NCBI GenBank assembly: GCA_030656015.1
Contig: JAUSNX010000004.1
Coordinates: forward strand, 124,001-188,000
Direction of reading: 5' to 3'
Length of the DNA: 64,000 nt
Source: Methanobacteriaceae archaeon
GTDB taxonomy: Archaea; Methanobacteriota; Methanobacteria; Methanobacteriales; Methanobacteriaceae
The position numbers were made by a program, and so were the translations under genes. The notes under the pieces were generated by a model. That model saw only the letters and a list, made by a program, of their open reading frames with translations. It searched no databases and was not told where the DNA came from. Below are positions 1 through 12,719 of this stretch, in pieces (positions within the stretch are counted from its first letter, which is position 1; each line of letters starts with the position of its first letter).

Positions 1-222
1 CCATTCATAGTTACGGTAGAGCCAAATGGTAAAGAACCATCAAAAAATACTCATCCTGGGCAAGAATTCAATTATGTCCTGGAAGGGAGCATGAAACTTT
101 ACATTCACCATCATGAAATAATTCTCAATGAAGGAGATTCCATATTCTTTGATTCCACCTATGAACATGCTATGGAAGCTTTGAATGGAAAAAATGCCAA
201 GTTTATGGCCATAGTAATGTAA
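1..222 (+). CDS. Cupin-domain protein, C-terminal part (5' end outside window)
   Basis: Frame 1 is open from the window edge to a TAA at 220-222 and gives 73 residues. They form a cupin beta-barrel: a first motif [12 protein letters not shown], then [21 protein letters not shown] with the usual GD turn and distal His. In methanogens such cupins are normally the C-terminal sensor domain of an XRE-type HTH regulator (known of the family); the HTH part would lie outside the window, so regulator status is inferred. It sits 147 bp upstream of an acyl-CoA synthetase on the same strand and may regulate it. A dyad at 266-280 in that spacer is a candidate binding site. It could also be a stand-alone cupin. 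Confidence 0.75.
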   Translation, partial: PFIVTVEPNGKEPSKNTHPGQEFNYVLEGSMKLYIHHHEIILNEGDSIFFDSTYEHAMEALNGKNAKFMAIVM

Positions 223-265
223 TTAAATGTTATATAATAATTATATTATTTAATTCAGTTTATAT

Positions 266-280
266 GACCAATATATGGTC
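266..280. promoter_or_regulatory. Candidate operator dyad upstream of acyl-CoA synthetase
   Basis: GACCA and TGGTC arms are separated by five bases (ATATA). The site is about 90 bp before the synthetase start and directly after the cupin regulator gene. Only the symmetry is seen; binding is inferred. Confidence 0.3.
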
Positions 281-369
281 TAAATTAAAAAGATAAAGCA
301 AATATTAAATATTCAAATATTTTATTCAAATTTATTCAATAGGTAACTATTATTTCCAGAGGTAGGAAT

Positions 370-2043
370 ATGTCTTCATTACTAAAGAACTTTGTAAATC
401 AAATTGATTACGACTCTTATCAAGATTTTAGAGATAATTTCAAAATTTTAACACCAGAAAACTTCAACTTTGCATATGATGTGGTGGATCGATATGCTAA
501 AGAAAATCCAGAAAAAACCGCACTAGTATGGTGTGATGATAATGGTCAAGAGAAAATATTCACCTTCGCTGATTTAAAAAAATACAGTGATAAAGCAGCT
601 AATTTCTTTAAAAAGTGTGGAATAAAGAAAGGCGACACCGTAATGTTAACTTTAAAAAGCCGTTACGAATTCTGGTTTTCAATACTGGCACTTCACAAGA
701 TTGGAGCCATTACCATACCTGCCACCCACATGCTAAAGGCCAAAGACATTGTATATAGAATTGAAAAGGCCAATATAAAAATGGTGGTCTGTATAGGTGA
801 AAATGGAGTGCCTCAAAGCTTTGATGAAGCAGAAAAAAATTTAACCAGTATTAAACTAGTTAAGGCCATTGTAGGGGACGAAGATAGAGAAGGTTGGCTC
901 AGTTTCAAGAAAGAAATAGAAAACTCCTCAGAAGAATTTGAAAGGCCTCAAGGAGAAGAAAATACCCGGAATGAAGACATTGGATTAGTTTACTTCTCAT
1001 CAGGAACAACAGGCCTTCCTAAAATGGTGCAGCACGATTTTACCTATCCCTTAGGACATATAATAACTGCCAAATACTGGCAGAACGTGTGTGAAGATGG
1101 ATTACACTACACCGTAGCTGATACCGGCTGGGCCAAGGCCATGTGGGGGCAGATTTACGGCCAATGGATATCTGGAAGTGCGGTATTTGTGTACGATTAT
1201 GAAAGATTTGACGCTGGAAAAATGCTGGAAAATGCAGCAAAGTATAAAGTGACAACTTACTGTGCCCCGCCAACAATTTACCGATTCTTAATCAAGGAAG
1301 ACTTGTCAAAATTCGATTTATCTTCTATAAAATACGTAGTAACCGCTGGAGAACCATTAAACCCAGAAGTATTCAATAAATTCTATGAATTAACTGGTTT
1401 AAAACTTATGGAAGGTTTTGGGCAGACCGAATGTGTAGTTTGTCTGGCTAATTTCCCCTGGATGGAACCGCGCCCTGGATCAATGGGAAAACCCTCTCCA
1501 GGATATGATCTGGAGCTTTTAGATAAAGAAGGAAATTTAGTAGATATTGGTGAAGAAGGAGAATTGGTAATGAACACCAGCCAGGGAAAACCAATTGGTC
1601 TTTTTGGAGGTTATTATCTAAACCCTGAAAAAACTAGCGAAGTCTGGTATGGGGACCACTATCATACTGGAGATACTGCCTGGATGGACGAAGATGACTA
1701 TTTCTGGTTCATTGGTCGAACAGATGACATGATAAAAAGTTCAGGGTATAGAATTGGGCCTTTTGAAGTAGAAAGTGCTGTTATATCTCACCCATCAGTC
1801 CTAGAATGTGCAATAACCGGGTATCCTGATCCAGTTCGTGGCCAAGTAGTAAAAGCTACTGTGGTACTTACCAAAGGTTATGAAGCATCTGAAGAGCTAA
1901 AAAAAGAAATTCAAACCCACGTTAAAAATGTTACTGCCCCATATAAATACCCCCGAATTGTGGAATTTGTAGAAGAACTCCCAAAAACAATAAGTGGTAA
2001 AATTAGAAGGGTCGAGATTAGAAGTGAAGATCAAAATGATTAA
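370..2043 (+). CDS. Acyl-CoA synthetase (AMP-forming), ACSM/acetyl-CoA synthetase-like
   Basis: A 557-residue ANL-superfamily enzyme that would activate a carboxylic acid to its acyl-CoA through an acyl-adenylate. The adenylate-binding motif [12 protein letters not shown] lies near residues 208-219, GFGQTE near 350, the [16 protein letters not shown] core motif near 430-445, and the C-terminal catalytic lysine is K544 in SGKIRR. Length and motifs match medium-chain/acetyl-type synthetases. The SD GAGGTAGGAAT supports the ATG. It is followed 158 bp later by vorCBA, whose products release branched acyl-CoAs, so a branched-chain or short acid is the likely substrate (inference). The substrate cannot be read from sequence. 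Confidence 0.88.
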   Translation: MSSLLKNFVNQIDYDSYQDFRDNFKILTPENFNFAYDVVDRYAKENPEKTALVWCDDNGQEKIFTFADLKKYSDKAANFFKKCGIKKGDTVMLTLKSRYEFWFSILALHKIGAITIPATHMLKAKDIVYRIEKANIKMVVCIGENGVPQSFDEAEKNLTSIKLVKAIVGDEDREGWLSFKKEIENSSEEFERPQGEENTRNEDIGLVYFSSGTTGLPKMVQHDFTYPLGHIITAKYWQNVCEDGLHYTVADTGWAKAMWGQIYGQWISGSAVFVYDYERFDAGKMLENAAKYKVTTYCAPPTIYRFLIKEDLSKFDLSSIKYVVTAGEPLNPEVFNKFYELTGLKLMEGFGQTECVVCLANFPWMEPRPGSMGKPSPGYDLELLDKEGNLVDIGEEGELVMNTSQGKPIGLFGGYYLNPEKTSEVWYGDHYHTGDTAWMDEDDYFWFIGRTDDMIKSSGYRIGPFEVESAVISHPSVLECAITGYPDPVRGQVVKATVVLTKGYEASEELKKEIQTHVKNVTAPYKYPRIVEFVEELPKTISGKIRRVEIRSEDQND

Positions 2044-2201
2044 AATTCATTAATTTCATTTATTATTAAAACATTTTATATTTTTTAGTTAATAAAAATC
2101 AAAAAATATTGAATTTAAAAAAGAATCTAAATAAAAATAACTGAATTAAAAGATTTATTAAGATTATTTATAATAAATCAGTTTCAATAGAAGGATTAAA
2201 A

Positions 2202-2495
2202 ATGTCTGAGACTGCAAAAAGAAAAGAAGCTTATCCCGTAATAAATATAGATGAGTGTAAGGCCTGTGAAAGATGTATACTGGCTTGTCCACGAGAAGTA
2301 ATCGAAATGAGTCATGATATTAATAAAAGAGGATATCATTATGCATTTTATAAAGGAGAAGGATGTAATGCATGTGGAAACTGTTATTACACTTGTCCTG
2401 AGCCATTAGCTGTGGAAGTACATATTCCAAAAAAGCAGAGCAAGTCTAAAAGCTTAGAAAAATCAAATGAATCGAATCTAACGGAGGCAGAATAA
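2202..2495 (+). CDS. vorC: 2-oxoacid:ferredoxin oxidoreductase, ferredoxin subunit (VorC-like)
   Basis: A 97-residue polyferredoxin-type subunit with two 4Fe-4S motifs: [12 protein letters not shown] near residues 18-29 and [13 protein letters not shown] near 56-68. It carries electrons from the TPP site to external ferredoxin. A charged Lys/Ser/Glu tail follows the clusters. The stop is immediately followed by the vorB ATG, and the SD GGAGG of vorB lies inside its last codons, so the two are translationally coupled. Order C-B-A and subunit sizes match the ketoisovalerate oxidoreductase of Methanothermobacter as I recall it. A different 2-oxoacid specificity is possible. Confidence 0.85.
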   Translation: MSETAKRKEAYPVINIDECKACERCILACPREVIEMSHDINKRGYHYAFYKGEGCNACGNCYYTCPEPLAVEVHIPKKQSKSKSLEKSNESNLTEAE

Positions 2496-3551
2496 ATGGC
2501 CACTCAAATGGTAAAGGGAAATACTGCTGTGATTATAGGGGCCATGTATGCTGGTTGCGATTGTTATTTTGGATACCCAATTACTCCCGCCAGTGAAATC
2601 TTGCATGAAGCATCTAAATATTTTCCTATGGTTGGGAGAAAATTTGTACAGGCTGAATCAGAAGAAGCCGCCATAAATATGGTTTATGGTGGAGCAGCTG
2701 CTGGTCACCGAGTAATGACCGCCTCTTCAGGACCAGGGATAAGTCTTAAACAAGAAGGAATATCATTCTTAGCTGGAACTGAACTGCCTGCAGTTATTGT
2801 CAATGTTATGAGGGCTGGGCCAGGTTTAGGTAATATTGGACCAGAACAAGGAGATTATAATCAAATCGTTAAAGGAGGAGGCCATGGTAACTATCAGAAC
2901 ATAGTGGTGGCCCCTAATAGTGTTCAGGAAATGTGTGACCTTACTATAAAAGCCTTTGAACTGGCAGATAAGTACCTGAATCCAGTGGTAGTAATGGCCG
3001 ACGGTGTGCTAGGTCAGATGGCAGAACCATTGCATTATCCAGAAAATGCATTTAAACCCACCATAGATACCTCCCGAGCAGTCTGTGGGAATAAAGAAAC
3101 TATGAACAACTTGGCAACTTCCATATTCCTTGATTTTAATCAATTAGAAGAATTTAACTTCTATTTGCAGGAAAAATACCAGAAAATAAAGGAAAATGAA
3201 GTGGAATACGAAGAATATTACACGGAAGATGCAGAAATTGTCCTGATATCCTATGGAATAAGTAGTAGAATTTGTAGAAGTGCTGTGGAAATTGCACGTT
3301 CAGAGGGAATAAAGGTCGGTCTTCTAAGGCCCATTACATTATTCCCATTCCCTGATGAAAGATTAGCTCAGCTGGACCAGGAAAACGGGTGTAAATTTGT
3401 ATCTGTGGAAATGAGCAATGGTCAGATGATAGAAGACATAAAAATGGCCATAAAGTGCCATGACGTGGAACTGGTTAATCGAATGGGCGGAAATCTCATA
3501 GAACTGGATGATTTAGTGGCCAAGATAAGAGAAATTGCAGGAGGTATCTAA
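2496..3551 (+). CDS. vorB: 2-oxoacid:ferredoxin oxidoreductase alpha-type subunit (VorB)
   Basis: A 351-residue subunit holding the pyrimidine-binding half of the TPP site and the C-terminal transketolase-like domain. Seen: the N-terminal [16 protein letters not shown] motif, the [18 protein letters not shown] segment typical of KorA/VorB, and the GPEQGDYNQ segment. It lacks the extra domain IV found in longer PorA proteins, as expected for VorB/KorA. It would oxidatively decarboxylate branched 2-oxoacids, or run the reverse reductive carboxylation for amino-acid synthesis, with VorA and VorC. It abuts vorC upstream and vorA downstream (stop TAA directly before ATG, SD GGAGGT). Confidence 0.9.
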   Translation: MATQMVKGNTAVIIGAMYAGCDCYFGYPITPASEILHEASKYFPMVGRKFVQAESEEAAINMVYGGAAAGHRVMTASSGPGISLKQEGISFLAGTELPAVIVNVMRAGPGLGNIGPEQGDYNQIVKGGGHGNYQNIVVAPNSVQEMCDLTIKAFELADKYLNPVVVMADGVLGQMAEPLHYPENAFKPTIDTSRAVCGNKETMNNLATSIFLDFNQLEEFNFYLQEKYQKIKENEVEYEEYYTEDAEIVLISYGISSRICRSAVEIARSEGIKVGLLRPITLFPFPDERLAQLDQENGCKFVSVEMSNGQMIEDIKMAIKCHDVELVNRMGGNLIELDDLVAKIREIAGGI

Positions 3552-5045
3552 ATGAACCCTAAACCTGCTAATTCAAAAATAAATTCCAATATGGAAGAAA
3601 TAAAAGAAGAAATGGATGAGAAAATATTAAAAAAACCAGATTCCCTTTATGACGTTTTTGAGCGAAAGGGAGGAAGTGCACCCACCGCAACCCATTACTG
3701 TGCCGGATGTGGCCACGGTATTCTTCATAAACTTATTGGAGAGGCTATGGATGAATTAGGCATCCAAGAAAGAGCAGTTATGATCAGTCCCGTAGGTTGT
3801 GCGGTTTTTGCCTATTATTATTTTGACTGTGGAAATGTTCAGGTGGCTCATGGAAGAGCACCTGCTGTGGGAACCGGTATTTCTAGAGCAGAAGATGATG
3901 CCATAGTCATGCTTTATCAAGGAGACGGAGATTTAGCTTCCATCGGTCTGAATGAAACCATACAGGCCGCGAATCGTGGAGAAAAACTGGCAGTTTTCTT
4001 TGTAAATAACAGCGTTTATGGGATGACTGGAGGTCAAATGGCCCCTACTACTCTTTTAGGTGAAGTGACAGTAACTTGTCCTCAAGGAAGAGATCCCCTT
4101 TATACAGGATATCCTTTACACATGTGTGAGCTTTTAGATAATCTTCAGGCCCCAGTATATATTGAAAGAGTCTCAGTTTCAGATATTAAGCATATAAGAA
4201 AAGCAAAAACTGCAGTTAAAAAAGCACTGGAAATTCAAAGAGATGGTAAAGGCTATGCCTTTGTAGAAGTCTTATCCCCGTGCCCTACCAATCTCAGACA
4301 GGATGCTGTCGCTGCTGAGAAATTCATAAATGAAGAAATGGAAAAAGAGTTTCCTCTGAATAAATTCCGGGACAAAAGCAAAGAAGCAATTACACTACAC
4401 CGGGATGAAAGTGACTTTTCTAAAGAATCACTGGATGAAATCTTCCATCTGGCTGATGACAGTAACCCGGACCCTGTTGATGATCCTGAATTCAAAGAGA
4501 AGTTCATTAAAATAGCAGGATTTGGAGGACAAGGTGTTCTAAGTATGGGCCTTACCTTAGCCCAGGCCGCCTGTACTGAACAGCGCCATGTTTCCTGGTA
4601 TCCTTCTTATGGACCAGAACAGAGAGGAGGGACATCTAGTTGCGTGGTGGTTATTTCAGGCGATATTATTGGTTCGCCGGCAGTTAAAAGGAATGAAATA
4701 ATGGTAGCCTTTAATAAGCCATCGCTGGACGAATTTGGGCCAGATATACTCCCGGGAGGAACCATAATCTATGAATCGGCATCTGGAGAATATGAAGGCT
4801 CAAAAGGCGTTAAAACAATTCCAGTACCTGCTATGAGAATAGCAAAAAGTATGGGAGTTAAAAGAGCAGCCAATACCGTTATGCTGGGAGTTCTAATGCA
4901 TCTGGGATACACTGAACTAGATAAAGAATCATTTAAAGCGGCTGTGGCCCACACATTCTCAGGAAAACCAAAATTGGTAGATATAAACCTGGAAATACTG
5001 GAAGCCGGGGCCAGATGGGCTGAAGAGAACATTAAATTGGAATAA
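3552..5045 (+). CDS. vorA: 2-oxoacid:ferredoxin oxidoreductase, fused TPP and gamma subunit (VorA)
   Basis: A 497-residue fusion. Residues about 35-290 form the TPP-binding beta domain, with [10 protein letters not shown] and the TPP motif [10 protein letters not shown]. Residues about 316-497 are the gamma domain, starting [13 protein letters not shown] and containing [13 protein letters not shown] Glu/Lys-rich stretch of about 30 residues precedes the TPP domain. The beta-gamma fusion is a known feature of methanobacterial VOR. It is the last gene of the vorCBA unit, and an AT-rich 262-bp spacer follows. Within the complex it binds TPP pyrophosphate and probably CoA. Confidence 0.9.
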   Translation: MNPKPANSKINSNMEEIKEEMDEKILKKPDSLYDVFERKGGSAPTATHYCAGCGHGILHKLIGEAMDELGIQERAVMISPVGCAVFAYYYFDCGNVQVAHGRAPAVGTGISRAEDDAIVMLYQGDGDLASIGLNETIQAANRGEKLAVFFVNNSVYGMTGGQMAPTTLLGEVTVTCPQGRDPLYTGYPLHMCELLDNLQAPVYIERVSVSDIKHIRKAKTAVKKALEIQRDGKGYAFVEVLSPCPTNLRQDAVAAEKFINEEMEKEFPLNKFRDKSKEAITLHRDESDFSKESLDEIFHLADDSNPDPVDDPEFKEKFIKIAGFGGQGVLSMGLTLAQAACTEQRHVSWYPSYGPEQRGGTSSCVVVISGDIIGSPAVKRNEIMVAFNKPSLDEFGPDILPGGTIIYESASGEYEGSKGVKTIPVPAMRIAKSMGVKRAANTVMLGVLMHLGYTELDKESFKAAVAHTFSGKPKLVDINLEILEAGARWAEENIKLE

Positions 5046-5307
5046 TTTTGATATATTAACGAGATAGGTATTTGTCTATATTATGTCAGAATTATTTTCT
5101 AATTTTTATATTTTTATTTTATTTTATTTTGATTAATCCACCATTTTTAATAAATTTGCTATTGGTTATGTAAAAAGAATTATAAACTTACAATAGATAG
5201 TTTTACTAATAGAAAATTCTAAATTGTAAAAATAATCTTATATTTAAATCTTAATATTTTAAAATCATCATGGATTATAAACATATAGAATAATAAAGAG
5301 GAATTTT

Positions 5308-6621
5308 ATGAATTATAAAGGATCGGCCAAAAAATTACTGGATTCATCTGGTGTTTCTGTAGGAGACATCGTAAAAATAACAAAACCCGACATTTCATAC
5401 CAAGGAATGATTTTAGACCGTACAGATGACTCTGATGACCAGCATATCGTTCTAAAAATGGACAGCGGTTACAATATGGGAGTAGAAATATCTCAAGTAG
5501 AAATTGAAATATTAGAAAAAGGTAACCGGCCTAAAATAGAATTACCATCATTAGATGTTGAAAAAGATCAAAATAAAAAAGATATTTCAATTATATCCAC
5601 TGGTGGAACTGTTGCTTCTATAATTGATTATAAAACCGGTGCGGTTCACCCTGCATTTACTGCAGATGATCTTTTAAGAGCAAATCCTGAACTTTTAGAG
5701 CAGGCCAATATTAAAGGAAGTGCCATATTCAATATTCTAAGTGAGAATATGAAGCCCGAATATTGGGTAAAAGCCGCCCATTCTATTGCCGATGAAATAA
5801 ATGATGGTTCCGATGGAGTAGTAGTGGCCCATGGGACTGACACCATGCATTATACTGCTTCAGCATTGAGTTTTATATTAGAAACACCAGTACCTATTGT
5901 ATTAACCGGAGCACAACGTAGTTCGGACCGTCCATCCTCCGATGCCTTTTTAAATCTTATAAACTCAGTAGCCGCAGCTCGATCTGACCTGGCCGAAGTA
6001 ACTGTTTGTATGCATGCCACCAGCGATGATTCTGCTTGTTATTTGCACCGCGGAACCAAGGTCCGGAAAATGCACACCTCTCGACGGGACACTTTCCGCA
6101 GTATAAATACAAAACCCCTAGCCCAGATAGAAGAAGGGGCCCTCCAAATATTAGATGTGGAAAAAAGCTATAAAAAGAGGGGCGAGCAGGAATTAAAAAT
6201 AAATGATAATATAGAACCTAATGTGGCATTTATTAAGAGTTTTCCCGGAATAGAAACTGATATTATTGATTATCATCTTGATAAAGGAGTTAAGGGAATT
6301 CTGATTGAAGGAACTGGCCTAGGCCACTGTCCCGACCACATGGTACCGGCTATGGAAAGAGCCGCGGATAAGGATGTCCCCGTAGTCATGACCTCCCAGT
6401 GCATTTATGGAAAAGTAAATATGAATGTTTACAGTACTGGCCGGAGACTTTTAAATGCAGGTGTAATTCCTGGTGGAGATATGTTGCCTGAGACAGCTTT
6501 TGTGAAGTTAATATGGGCCTTAGGTCAAAGTGATGATCTAAAAGAAGTCAAAAAAATAATGACTACCAATATAGCTGGAGAAATGGAAGAGAAATCTTCT
6601 CTGGATTATTTTTTGGTCTAG
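5308..6621 (+). CDS. gatD: Glutamyl-tRNA(Gln) amidotransferase subunit D
   Basis: A 437-residue archaeal GatD. The N-terminal beta-barrel (1-75) is followed by an L-asparaginase-type domain with STGGTVAS near 97-104 (catalytic Thr101) and [13 protein letters not shown] near 175-187. The lysine-bearing [14 protein letters not shown] segment is also present. It releases ammonia from an amide donor for GatE, which amidates Glu-tRNA(Gln); archaea lack GlnRS and need this route. Length matches the family. The SD AGAGGAATTTT supports the ATG. gatE follows after 131 bp on the same strand, so the two may share a transcript, though the gap leaves room for a second promoter. Confidence 0.95.
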   Translation: MNYKGSAKKLLDSSGVSVGDIVKITKPDISYQGMILDRTDDSDDQHIVLKMDSGYNMGVEISQVEIEILEKGNRPKIELPSLDVEKDQNKKDISIISTGGTVASIIDYKTGAVHPAFTADDLLRANPELLEQANIKGSAIFNILSENMKPEYWVKAAHSIADEINDGSDGVVVAHGTDTMHYTASALSFILETPVPIVLTGAQRSSDRPSSDAFLNLINSVAAARSDLAEVTVCMHATSDDSACYLHRGTKVRKMHTSRRDTFRSINTKPLAQIEEGALQILDVEKSYKKRGEQELKINDNIEPNVAFIKSFPGIETDIIDYHLDKGVKGILIEGTGLGHCPDHMVPAMERAADKDVPVVMTSQCIYGKVNMNVYSTGRRLLNAGVIPGGDMLPETAFVKLIWALGQSDDLKEVKKIMTTNIAGEMEEKSSLDYFLV

Positions 6622-6752
6622 ATGATAAAATAATTTGAAAAAATACTTAAAAAATATTTATAGAATTTAAATTATTCTCTTTGAATTCTATATTAAATAA
6701 AATCAATATTATAAATTGATTCACTTAAAAACAATTTTTACACGGTGATTTA

Positions 6753-8615
<1,863 letters not shown>

Positions 8616-8628
8616 TTTTCTTTTTTTG
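8616..8628 (+). terminator. Oligo-T terminator after gatE
   Basis: T7 at 8621-8627 lies six bases after the gatE stop, in the spacer between convergent genes. Archaeal RNA polymerase terminates on such runs. Confidence 0.5.
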
Positions 8629-8755
8629 ATATAATAATTATTATTTTTTATTATTACAATTATAATTACAGTTCATAATAAAAAATGGTCATTGAAAGCA
8701 TACTTAAGAAAATAATTAATTCCTAGGGCATTTGAATAATTAAAAATTGGAAATT

Positions 8756-8776
8756 AATAATAATAATAATAATAAT
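8756..8776. repeat. AAT trinucleotide repeat, seven units
   Basis: A perfect (AAT)7 run lies in the spacer between the convergent gatE and MFS genes. Such a tract can vary in length by slippage. Confidence 0.8.
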
Positions 8777-8818
8777 TAGAATCAAAAAAACAAGAAGTAT
8801 GTATAAGAAAATTATTTT

Positions 8819-10174
8819 TTAATCTTTAAATATTGATGTGAAAATTCCAATAGCACTTAAAACAGCGATAGCAACTAATGAAATTCTAAGGCTTATAATT
8901 AGTTCTGGATAATTAGAAGGCAAAATTTGCACATTTCCTAAAATAGCAGAAATAATTAACATTACTATGCCCATCCCAAATATCTGTCCAATGGATCTAA
9001 TATCACTTAATGTAGCGCTTGCAACTCCAAAATATTTTTTATCTACCGCACTCATAACCACCTTGGTATTTGAAGAATAGAATAAACCTATACCTGCTCC
9101 AAAAATAATAAGCGATACTCCTCCTAGATATGGAGCATTTTCAAAATTAATTAATGTCATAAGTGCTACACCAATGGTTGTTAACACCATCCCGACAGTT
9201 GAAACACTTCCCGGATCGATTTTATCTGATAATCTTCCTGCAAAAGGAGATACAATGACCATCATAATTGATTGAATAGAAACTATTAGGCCTGCCGTAA
9301 GAGGACTATAACCTTTTAAATATTGTAAATATAGGCTTAGAATAAACCCTACCGATACAAATGCACCGTAATTTATAAATGCAGTGATGTTTCCAAAGGT
9401 AAAACTTTTACTATTAAATAAACCTAAATTAATCAAAGGAAAATCAACTCTTTTTTCCACTAAATAAAATAATGAAAGTCCAATTATTCCCGCAATTAAA
9501 AGAAATAGGCCGTACTTTTGGGTTAAATCTGAAAAAGCATAAATTATGAATATAAGAGACATACCTAGCAGAAATGACCCTAAAATGTCTAATTTCTCTC
9601 CTTTTGTATCTACCCAGTCGTATTTAAAACGTGTGATAGCATAAACTGCCATTATTCCTATTATAGTGTCTAAATAGAATAAGGTTCTCCATCCTACAAT
9701 TTCTGTGATAGCCCCTCCAAGTATTGGTCCAACTATTAGCCCTACAAATACACCCATCGATGTAAGTCCAAAGGCCCGGCCTCTTTCATTTACTGGAAAT
9801 GCTGATGATATCATAGCATTTAAATTGGCGAATACCATTGCGTTTCCTATAGCTTGTAAAATCCTGAAAAATAGGAACATTTCTCCAGAAATAGAGAAAG
9901 CTGATATAAATGAGCTTATAGTGAAAATAATTAATCCATATTGAAAGATACGTTTACGCCCATAGATATCACCAATCCTACCAAATGGAATGTAAAGTAT
10001 GGCATTAACAAGCAGATAAATTGTTGATATCCAGGTTAAAAATACAGCAGATAAAGCAAATTCATTGGCTAAAGCAGGTAGTGCCAGATTAATTGATGAT
10101 CTAACAAATGGTGTAAGAAATGAAACTAAAATTCCCACTATTAACAAATCTTTTTTTAGTTCTTTATAATCCAT
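8819..10174 (-). CDS. MFS multidrug-type transporter (DHA2-like, about 14 TM)
   Basis: A 451-residue, highly hydrophobic major facilitator protein. MFS motif A is seen as GRIGDIYGRKRIF in the loop after TM2, and a motif C-like GLIVGPILGGAITEIVGWR lies near TM5. About 14 hydrophobic segments fit the DHA2 drug:H+ antiporter group rather than 12-TM sugar carriers. The substrate is unknown; proton-driven export of small lipophilic compounds is the usual family role. The SD AAGGTGAT supports the start. It is monocistronic, with gatE convergent and the thioredoxin reductase divergent across a 252-bp spacer. Confidence 0.85.
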   Translation of the reverse strand: MDYKELKKDLLIVGILVSFLTPFVRSSINLALPALANEFALSAVFLTWISTIYLLVNAILYIPFGRIGDIYGRKRIFQYGLIIFTISSFISAFSISGEMFLFFRILQAIGNAMVFANLNAMISSAFPVNERGRAFGLTSMGVFVGLIVGPILGGAITEIVGWRTLFYLDTIIGIMAVYAITRFKYDWVDTKGEKLDILGSFLLGMSLIFIIYAFSDLTQKYGLFLLIAGIIGLSLFYLVEKRVDFPLINLGLFNSKSFTFGNITAFINYGAFVSVGFILSLYLQYLKGYSPLTAGLIVSIQSIMMVIVSPFAGRLSDKIDPGSVSTVGMVLTTIGVALMTLINFENAPYLGGVSLIIFGAGIGLFYSSNTKVVMSAVDKKYFGVASATLSDIRSIGQIFGMGIVMLIISAILGNVQILPSNYPELIISLRISLVAIAVLSAIGIFTSIFKD

Positions 10175-10426
10175 GGATTAAATCACCTTACAAAAAATTT
10201 TAACTGAAATTGAGTTATTATTTGGTTATTTTTCTTATATGTTTTTCCAATTACTTTTGGAATGTTCACTTGTTAAAATCAACTGGATGGAATTCATCTA
10301 TTAAATCTTACAAGAATCAATAATTCAGAATAAAAACAAGAATATTCTACAAATATATACTCCAAAAAATATATAATATTCTATAATATCTTAATTTAAT
10401 CTTATTATAAAATCAGAGGAAACAAA

Positions 10427-11338
10427 ATGGAAAAATACGACTTAATAATCATTGGATCCGGGCCCGGTGGCCTTACTGCAGGAATATATGGAGGCAGACA
10501 GGGCACCAAAACTTTAATGCTGGATAAAGGGCCTGCTGGCGGTCAGGGACTGGAAGTTCCTATGATGGAGAACTATCCTGGTTACGAAATAATAGCTGGG
10601 GTGAGTTTAATAGCTCAAAAGAAAAAACAGGCCTTAAAATTAGCTGAACTACATGAAATGGAAGAAGTTACCTCCATTGAACCTTTGGGGCGAATTTATA
10701 AAATTTCAACCACCAAACAGGAATATCATGCCAATTCTATTATTCTATCCACCGGTAGTCGTCACCGGCCTCTAAATGTTCCAGGAGAAACAGAATTTTT
10801 AGGCAAGGGAGTTTGTTACTGTGCAACTTGTGATGGACCATTATTCGCTGGAAAAGATGTTTTAATGATAGGTGGTGGCAACAGTGCAGCCCAAGAGGCC
10901 CTATTTCTTAAAAATATTGGGTGCAATGTAACTATTGTCCACAGAAGGGATCAGCTTCGAGCAGATAAATATCTAAAGGAAAAACTGGAAGAACATGAAA
11001 TACCAATAATTTGGGATTCTGATGTAGAAGAAATAAAAGGAAATGTCTTTGTGGAAACCGTGGTTTTAAATAATAAAAAGACTTCCCAAAAAACTGAGGT
11101 TTCAGTTAGTGGTGTTTTCATTGCCATTGGTGATGAACCTATTAATCAACTGGCTAAGGATTTAGGCTTAGACATTGATCACAATGGTTACATAATAACT
11201 GATAAGTTTCAGAGAACTAACTTGGAACGTGTTTATGCCGCGGGAGACATTACTGGTGGTGTGAATCAGTGGATTGTGGCCTGTAGTGAAGGTGCAGTTG
11301 CGGCAACAGCTGCTTTTGAAGATTTACAGAAAATGTGA
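10427..11338 (+). CDS. trxB: Thioredoxin reductase
   Basis: A 303-residue low-molecular-weight thioredoxin reductase. Seen: FAD motif [10 protein letters not shown] at 10-19, redox pair CATC at residues 132-135, nucleotide motif GGGNSA at 149-154, HRRDQLR at 172-178, and the C-terminal FAD contact YAAGDI. Presence of both GGGNSA and HRRxxxR favours NADPH, whereas the F420-dependent enzyme of Methanocaldococcus is, as I recall, altered there; this is inference. It recycles thioredoxin for peroxide and methionine sulfoxide repair (MsrB is at 18733). A TATA-like element and SD AGAGGAAAC precede the ATG. It is monocistronic. Confidence 0.92.
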   Translation: MEKYDLIIIGSGPGGLTAGIYGGRQGTKTLMLDKGPAGGQGLEVPMMENYPGYEIIAGVSLIAQKKKQALKLAELHEMEEVTSIEPLGRIYKISTTKQEYHANSIILSTGSRHRPLNVPGETEFLGKGVCYCATCDGPLFAGKDVLMIGGGNSAAQEALFLKNIGCNVTIVHRRDQLRADKYLKEKLEEHEIPIIWDSDVEEIKGNVFVETVVLNNKKTSQKTEVSVSGVFIAIGDEPINQLAKDLGLDIDHNGYIITDKFQRTNLERVYAAGDITGGVNQWIVACSEGAVAATAAFEDLQKM

Positions 11339-11605
11339 ATTAAGTGAATTAAATTTAATTTTTTATTTTTAATTAATCTCAAGCTCTTTTTTCAAATTTA
11401 CTTATTATAAATCAAATAGATTTATTAAAAACTATTCCATCCTATAAAATTAAATGAATTAAAATAAAATATATAATTTAAATTAATTGAAAAAACCTCA
11501 ATTAGAATTTTGATAACAAATTAATTAATAATAAAATTAGTATATAAAAAATCAATAACCTGCCCATTAAATTAAATATTAATAAAAAATTGTTTAATAA
11601 TTAAT

Positions 11606-11758
11606 TTAAAGATCTAAGGACCGGCCTTTTAAGTACACATATATTGCATAGGCTATTATCAGCACTATAATTATTGGTAGCAGCCAGAAGAATACATAAA
11701 CCAGTGCCGCCGCTACTAAAAGGGCAATTATTATGTATACTAAATCTATAAGTTCCAT
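11606..11758 (-). CDS. Small membrane protein, 50 residues
   Basis: A short frame with ATG at 11758 and stop at 11606-11608 encodes 50 residues. It starts MELIDLVYIIIALLVAAALV, continues through VFFWLLPIIIVLIIAYAI and ends in a cationic tail KGRSLDL. Nearly all of it is hydrophobic, with a Pro in the middle, so it forms either one long or two short membrane segments. Codon use resembles neighbouring genes and the region is less AT-rich than the spacers around it. A TATA box lies about 23-32 bases before the ATG and there is no SD, which fits leaderless translation. Function is unknown. Confidence 0.65.
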   Translation of the reverse strand: MELIDLVYIIIALLVAAALVYVFFWLLPIIIVLIIAYAIYVYLKGRSLDL

Positions 11759-11780
11759 AATAAGAAGTTTGAATATTTCA

Positions 11781-11790
11781 ATATAAATAA
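11781..11790 (-). promoter_or_regulatory. TATA box for the 50-residue membrane protein
   Basis: Read on the minus strand this is TTATTTATAT. Its spacing puts transcription start at or next to the ATG at 11758, implying a leaderless mRNA. Confidence 0.45.
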
Positions 11791-11898
11791 TTTCGGGAAT
11801 AAAATTCTAAATATGTAATTCTAATTAATTAATACTCAAAAAATTTAACTAATCATATAATAAATAGGATAAAATTAAAATAAAAAGGAGAATGAGAC

Positions 11899-12459
11899 AT
11901 GAAAATCCTGGTTGTAAATAATCACGGCCAATATAATCACCGAATTCATAGAACACTTCATTATTTAAAGATTCCATCTGAACTAGTATCTAATGAACTT
12001 TCTTTAGATGAAATAAAAGAAAAAGAGCCTGCTGGCCTGGTTCTAGGTGGAGGCCCATCTATAGATCGTGTGGGAAATTGTATAGAATTCATTGAAGAAT
12101 TGGATCTTCCGGTTCTGGGAATTTGTTTAGGCCATCAATTAATTGCCAAAGCATTCGGCGGAGAAGTGGCTACGGCAGACGCTCAAAGTTACGCCCAAAT
12201 AGAACTGGAAATTCTGAATGAAAATGATATATTCCAGGGATTAGGCCCCAAAATGAATGTGTGGGCATCTCACCAGGATGAGATTAAAAAAATGCCTGAA
12301 AACTTTGATGTGCTGGCCCAATCCACCCTATGTGATGTGGAAGCTATGAAACACCATAACAAACCAATTTACGGTATTCAATTCCACCCCGAAGTTCAAC
12401 ACACTGAAAACGGGCCTAAAGTATTTGAAAACTTTTACGAAGTTTGTAAAAAAGTTTAA
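11899..12459 (+). CDS. guaAA: GMP synthetase, glutamine amidotransferase subunit
   Basis: A 186-residue class I glutamine amidotransferase. The nucleophile elbow is GICLGHQ with Cys76, and the His-Glu pair lies in FHPEVQH near the C-terminus. It hydrolyses glutamine and passes ammonia to the separate ATP-pyrophosphatase subunit encoded 260 bp downstream. The split enzyme is typical of archaea. SD AAGGAGAATGA precedes the ATG. The spacer between the two subunit genes is long enough for separate promoters, so they may not be strictly co-transcribed. Confidence 0.93.
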   Translation: MKILVVNNHGQYNHRIHRTLHYLKIPSELVSNELSLDEIKEKEPAGLVLGGGPSIDRVGNCIEFIEELDLPVLGICLGHQLIAKAFGGEVATADAQSYAQIELEILNENDIFQGLGPKMNVWASHQDEIKKMPENFDVLAQSTLCDVEAMKHHNKPIYGIQFHPEVQHTENGPKVFENFYEVCKKV

Positions 12460-12719
12460 AAATACTTTTCAATAATCTAAATTAAATCTATTTTTACTAT
12501 TTTTATCATATTTTTTATTAATTTTTATCCATTAATCTAAAGGTTATATCAAATTTCTTCTAATGGCTTTATAATATATTTAAATATCCTGATTACAAAT
12601 TAAGAATAAGTTAAAATAATATATTTAAAGAACTAATGTAATTTTACAAATTCATTATAATATGAAATAATACGGAAGTATTTTTCAAAATTATTTAAAT
12701 CTACTTTTTTGGTGAAAAT

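Noticed and set aside
10337-10346. AGAATATTCT palindrome before trxB
   Set aside because: A 10-base AT-rich palindrome is expected by chance in such spacers.
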